A stretch of DNA of 16,980 nt from an uncultured Planctomycetaceae bacterium (GTDB lineage Bacteria; Planctomycetota; Planctomycetia; Pirellulales; Thermoguttaceae): the NCBI GenBank assembly GCA_947307005.1, contig CAMZHY010000020.1:1-16980 (forward strand). Reading direction: 5' to 3'. Shown one piece after another: positions 14,453 to 16,980 of the stretch. The notes below the pieces were generated by a model. It was given only the letters and a program-made list of their open reading frames with translations. It was not told where the DNA came from and ran no database searches. Position 1 is the first letter of the stretch. The number at the start of each line of letters is the position of its first letter. The position numbers were made by a program, and so were the translations under genes.

Positions 14453-16375
14453 ATGCGTTCCGATGCTGTTAAACAAGGCGCTAGTCGCGCGCCTCATCGT
14501 GGGCTTCTCCGCGCTTGTGGAGTGTCTGAAAAAGATTTTAAGCGCCCTTTTATTGCGATATGCAGTAGTCATGTCGACATTATTCCAGGGCACGTTCATC
14601 TTCAGACTGTCGCGGAATTTGTCGCTAAGGCTGTTCGAGACGCCGGCGGCGTTCCATTCATTTTCAACACAATTGGCGTGTGTGACGGCGTGGCGATGGG
14701 ACACGACGGCATGAAATATTCCCTTGCCAGTCGTGAAATCATCGCCGACGCCGTTGAAACGATGGTTAATGCCCATAAGTTTGACGGGATGATTTGTATT
14801 CCAAACTGCGATAAAATTGTTCCCGGCATGCTTATGGCGACCGTTCGTTGCAACATTCCGACGATTTTTGCCAGCGGCGGTCCCATGGAAGCCGGTCGAA
14901 CAGAAGATCAAAAACCGCTCGATTTGATATCGATCTTTGCCGCTGCCGCCGGCGAGCAGAATGGTCTTGTTACTGAGGCCGAACTCCTTGACGTTGAACA
15001 ACGTAGTTGTCCGACTTGCGGTTCCTGTTCTGGGATGTTCACCGCTAACAGTATGAACTGTCTATGCGAAGTCCTCGGAATAGCGTTTCCGACAAACGGC
15101 ACTCTTCTCGCGACGAGCGCAGAGCGTCGTCGGCTTTATCGTCACGCTGCTAAACGTATTGTCGAGATGGTCAATACGCTGGAATTGCGAGAAAAAGTTG
15201 CTTCAGGCGAATTGACTAAAAAAGAAGCTTCTATCGTCCGCAAGATTTCTTATGTCGATGGAAAACGTTCGACCGTAGAACAAAAAATCGACCTTGATTT
15301 CCCGATTTTGCCCCGTGAGATTATCACTAAGGAATCAATTGACAACGCGATGATTCTCGATATGGCAATGGGAGGGAGTTCTAATACGATTCTTCATCTT
15401 CTTGCAATTGCCAATGAGGCCAACCTTTCTTACTCTCTCGAACGTTTCAACGAACTAAGCGAGACAACGCCGCATATTTGTAAAGTTTCTCCGAGTTGCG
15501 ACTACCATGTTGAGGACGTTCATAACGCAGGGGGAATCCATACTATTCTTGGAGAATTGCGACGTTCTCGCATCCCTGAGTTCACATATGCCGCTCCCAC
15601 TGTTACGGGCAAGACGATCGGTCAAAACATTGACGACTATGACCTCCGGGGAACGAAGGTAACAGAAGAGGCGTTGGAGATTTACGCCGCTCAACCGAGT
15701 GGACGGCGCAACGTTCCTGCAATGAGTGTCAGACGACGCAGTAAGAGCGTCAAGGAAATGAAGCTTTCCTTTGACCCAAAAGACTGTATTCGTCCGTGCA
15801 GAAACGCGTATCGTAAATCTGGAGGGCTGACAATTCTCTTCGGCAACCTCGCGCCGAATGGCGCGGTCGTCAAAACCGCAGGCGTTCTACCTCAGATGAT
15901 GAAGCATTCGGGTCCTGCTGTAATCTTTAACTCGGAACCCGAGGCGTATCAAGGGATTGTCGACGGCAAGGTTAAATCGGGCGACGTTGTGATTGTTCGT
16001 TACGAAGGACCAAAGGGAGGCCCAGGGATGCAGGAAATGTTGGCTCCAACTGCGGCGATTAAGGGCGTTCATCTTGACGACTCCGTAGCGCTGGTGACGG
16101 ATGGTCGTTTTTCCGGCGGCACTGCGGGCGCTTGTATCGGACACGTAAGTCCCGAGGCTGCTGAAGGCGGTCCTATCGGTCTTCTTAAAGACGGCGATAT
16201 TATCGATATTGATATTCCAAACGAGTCGATTTCTGTTCGTTTGTCAGATTCCGAGCTCAAACGTCGCGCAAAGAGTTTTAAAGCCCCCGAACCTCGTTAT
16301 AAGTCTGGTTATCTTGCCAAATACGCCAAACTTGCCACGAGCGCGGATAAAGGCGCAGTCCTCAAGTGGGACTGA
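14453..16375 (+). CDS. ilvD: Dihydroxy-acid dehydratase
   Basis: This cytoplasmic iron-sulfur enzyme converts 2,3-dihydroxy-isovalerate and 2,3-dihydroxy-3-methylvalerate to the keto acids that become valine, leucine and isoleucine. The 640-aa protein matches the long E. coli-type IlvD throughout. PGHVHL is at 45-50, AMGHDGMKYSL at 81-91, and the cluster or metal site NCDK at 118-121. PTCGSCSGMFTANSMNC at 187-203 carries C189 and C192. MAMGGSSNT (305-312), EDVHNAGG (354-361), YEGPKGGPGMQEML (517-530) and TDGRFSGGT (549-557) follow, and LATSADKGA closes the protein. It is about 25 residues longer than E. coli IlvD, mostly through a charged insert at about 242-290. AGAAGGA at 14440-14446 lies 6 nt before ATG. 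No other ilv gene is adjacent in the window. A terminator follows the gene. Confidence 0.97.
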   Translation: MRSDAVKQGASRAPHRGLLRACGVSEKDFKRPFIAICSSHVDIIPGHVHLQTVAEFVAKAVRDAGGVPFIFNTIGVCDGVAMGHDGMKYSLASREIIADAVETMVNAHKFDGMICIPNCDKIVPGMLMATVRCNIPTIFASGGPMEAGRTEDQKPLDLISIFAAAAGEQNGLVTEAELLDVEQRSCPTCGSCSGMFTANSMNCLCEVLGIAFPTNGTLLATSAERRRLYRHAAKRIVEMVNTLELREKVASGELTKKEASIVRKISYVDGKRSTVEQKIDLDFPILPREIITKESIDNAMILDMAMGGSSNTILHLLAIANEANLSYSLERFNELSETTPHICKVSPSCDYHVEDVHNAGGIHTILGELRRSRIPEFTYAAPTVTGKTIGQNIDDYDLRGTKVTEEALEIYAAQPSGRRNVPAMSVRRRSKSVKEMKLSFDPKDCIRPCRNAYRKSGGLTILFGNLAPNGAVVKTAGVLPQMMKHSGPAVIFNSEPEAYQGIVDGKVKSGDVVIVRYEGPKGGPGMQEMLAPTAAIKGVHLDDSVALVTDGRFSGGTAGACIGHVSPEAAEGGPIGLLKDGDIIDIDIPNESISVRLSDSELKRRAKSFKAPEPRYKSGYLAKYAKLATSADKGAVLKWD

Positions 16376-16414
16376 GGCGATAGCATTCAGATTTGCTAGA
16401 CGTGTTTTGTGATT

Positions 16415-16453
16415 AAAAGAGGTCGTTTCTTTTCGTAGGGAACGGCCTCTTTT
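16415..16453 (+). terminator. Intrinsic terminator after ilvD
   Basis: AAAAGAGGTCGTTTC (16415-16429) pairs with GGAACGGCCTCTTTT (16439-16453) over 15 positions, two of them G-T, around a 9-nt loop. The 3' arm ends in four T. It lies 39 nt after the ilvD stop. The A and T ends of the stem may let it act on both strands. Confidence 0.8.
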
Positions 16454-16505
16454 GATTCCCCCTTTATCAGCGAGAAGATTCATTTTAACGAAATCTCTCT
16501 GTTGC

Positions 16506-16534
16506 TTGCGAGCGACGTCATTTTCTTCTACAAT
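16506..16534 (+). promoter_or_regulatory. Candidate promoter for the secreted protein gene
   Basis: TTGCGA at 16506-16511 and TACAAT at 16529-16534 are exactly 17 bp apart (4/6 and 5/6). Initiation near 16541 gives a leader of about 60 nt before ATG 16601. Confidence 0.45.
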
Positions 16535-16600
16535 CGTGGTCAGAGCGTCTTTTGTGTCGTTTTAGAGAATGTGGATAAATCAGAAATAGAAAGGTGGAAA

Positions 16601-16980
16601 ATGACGAATAAATCGCATATCGTCTCAATAAAACGTCCTGCTGTCTTACTTTTGATTTTCATAACGTTGACGCCTTTTCACGTTTCTCCTTCATGGGCGT
16701 ATACCTGCTATCGCGAAAGCAGAGGAGCGCTGACATTTGAAATCTCCCCCCTCGATCCTATAACGATCGAGGGAGAACGCTATCATGCGCCTTTAATTAT
16801 CGAGAATAGGGGCGAAGCAGCCGTTTCAATTAAAATTCGCATTTCCTCCATAGACTCGTTCTTTTTGTATGACGAATCCATCTCGCCTGCCGTTGAAGTT
16901 GCGTCGCCAAACGTTTTAGTTCGCAATATTGTCGTCAAGCCTAAATCAACATTCAAGGACGAGATTGCGTTCACCGTTCG
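16601..16980 (+). CDS. Secreted protein, probably Ig-like/beta-sandwich (3' end outside window)
   Basis: ATG 16601 follows AAAGGTGG at a good distance, and the frame stays open to the window end (126 codons). The start is MTNKSHIVSIKRP (basic), then the hydrophobic core AVLLLIFITLTPF and a probable signal peptidase site after PSWA (about residue 33), so export is very likely. The mature part reads as alternating beta strands. EISPLDPITIEGERYHAPLIIENRGEAAVSIKIRIS resembles the first strands of bacterial Ig-like or CARDB-like domains, where ITIEGE and the NRGE turn are typical. What lies further on is unknown, so no function is given. A candidate promoter lies at 16506-16534, and the ilvD terminator isolates the gene from upstream transcription. 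Confidence 0.82.
   Translation, partial: MTNKSHIVSIKRPAVLLLIFITLTPFHVSPSWAYTCYRESRGALTFEISPLDPITIEGERYHAPLIIENRGEAAVSIKIRISSIDSFFLYDESISPAVEVASPNVLVRNIVVKPKSTFKDEIAFTV

Noticed and set aside
14450..15001. Long minus-strand open frame opposite the start of ilvD
   Set aside because: It is fully antisense to a well-supported ilvD and encodes nothing recognisable; it is a shadow of the codon use of ilvD.

Overview
The window looks like a chromosomal segment of a planctomycete-type bacterium of moderate GC (mid-40s percent, judged by eye). The basis is family resemblance and not a database search. The elongation factor G is of the spirochaete/planctomycete/mitochondrial type (spdEFG1-like). There is a MoxR ATPase, an LptF/LptG permease implying an outer membrane with LPS transport, a zinc-ribbon protein of a style common in planctomycetes, and a secreted M60-like metallopeptidase of a kind often linked to host mucin or other glycoproteins. 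A gut or host-associated member is plausible but is inference.

Layout. Positions 1-2023 hold the 3' part of an EF-G gene, followed by a likely terminator. Positions 2183-5261 carry a MoxR AAA+ ATPase and a UvrD/PcrA helicase, 31 bp apart. A sigma70-like promoter at 5290-5318 precedes an uncharacterised protein (5388-6143) that runs directly into a SNF2-family ATPase (to 8086). Next comes an LptF/LptG-family permease gene (8142-9307) broken by one clean lesion: a perfect 5-bp tandem duplication, GAGTA twice at 8536-8545, just after the third membrane helix.

Positions 9308-10650 are the accessory part of the window. They contain about 490 bp of AT-rich non-coding DNA with a perfect 17-bp dyad, then a 148-aa ORF that reads like the C-terminal half of a plasmid/phage-type replication initiator. 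After it lie a repeat- and palindrome-rich stretch resembling an origin remnant, and an orphan promoter followed about 200 nt later by a very strong hairpin terminator. That last pair may define a small RNA.

On the minus strand, a strong promoter (13848-13876) drives the zinc-ribbon gene (13087-13716), with the secreted M60-like peptidase gene (10691-13000) downstream. On the plus strand are a possible 48-aa protein ending at its own hairpin, the full-length dihydroxy-acid dehydratase gene ilvD with a candidate promoter and good terminator, and the start of a gene for a secreted protein cut by the window end.

The core genes are ordinary housekeeping functions (translation, DNA repair, branched-chain amino acid synthesis, envelope assembly). 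The most interesting points are the duplication-broken lptF-type gene, the replication-initiator remnant with its origin-like tail, and the adjacent candidate small RNA.
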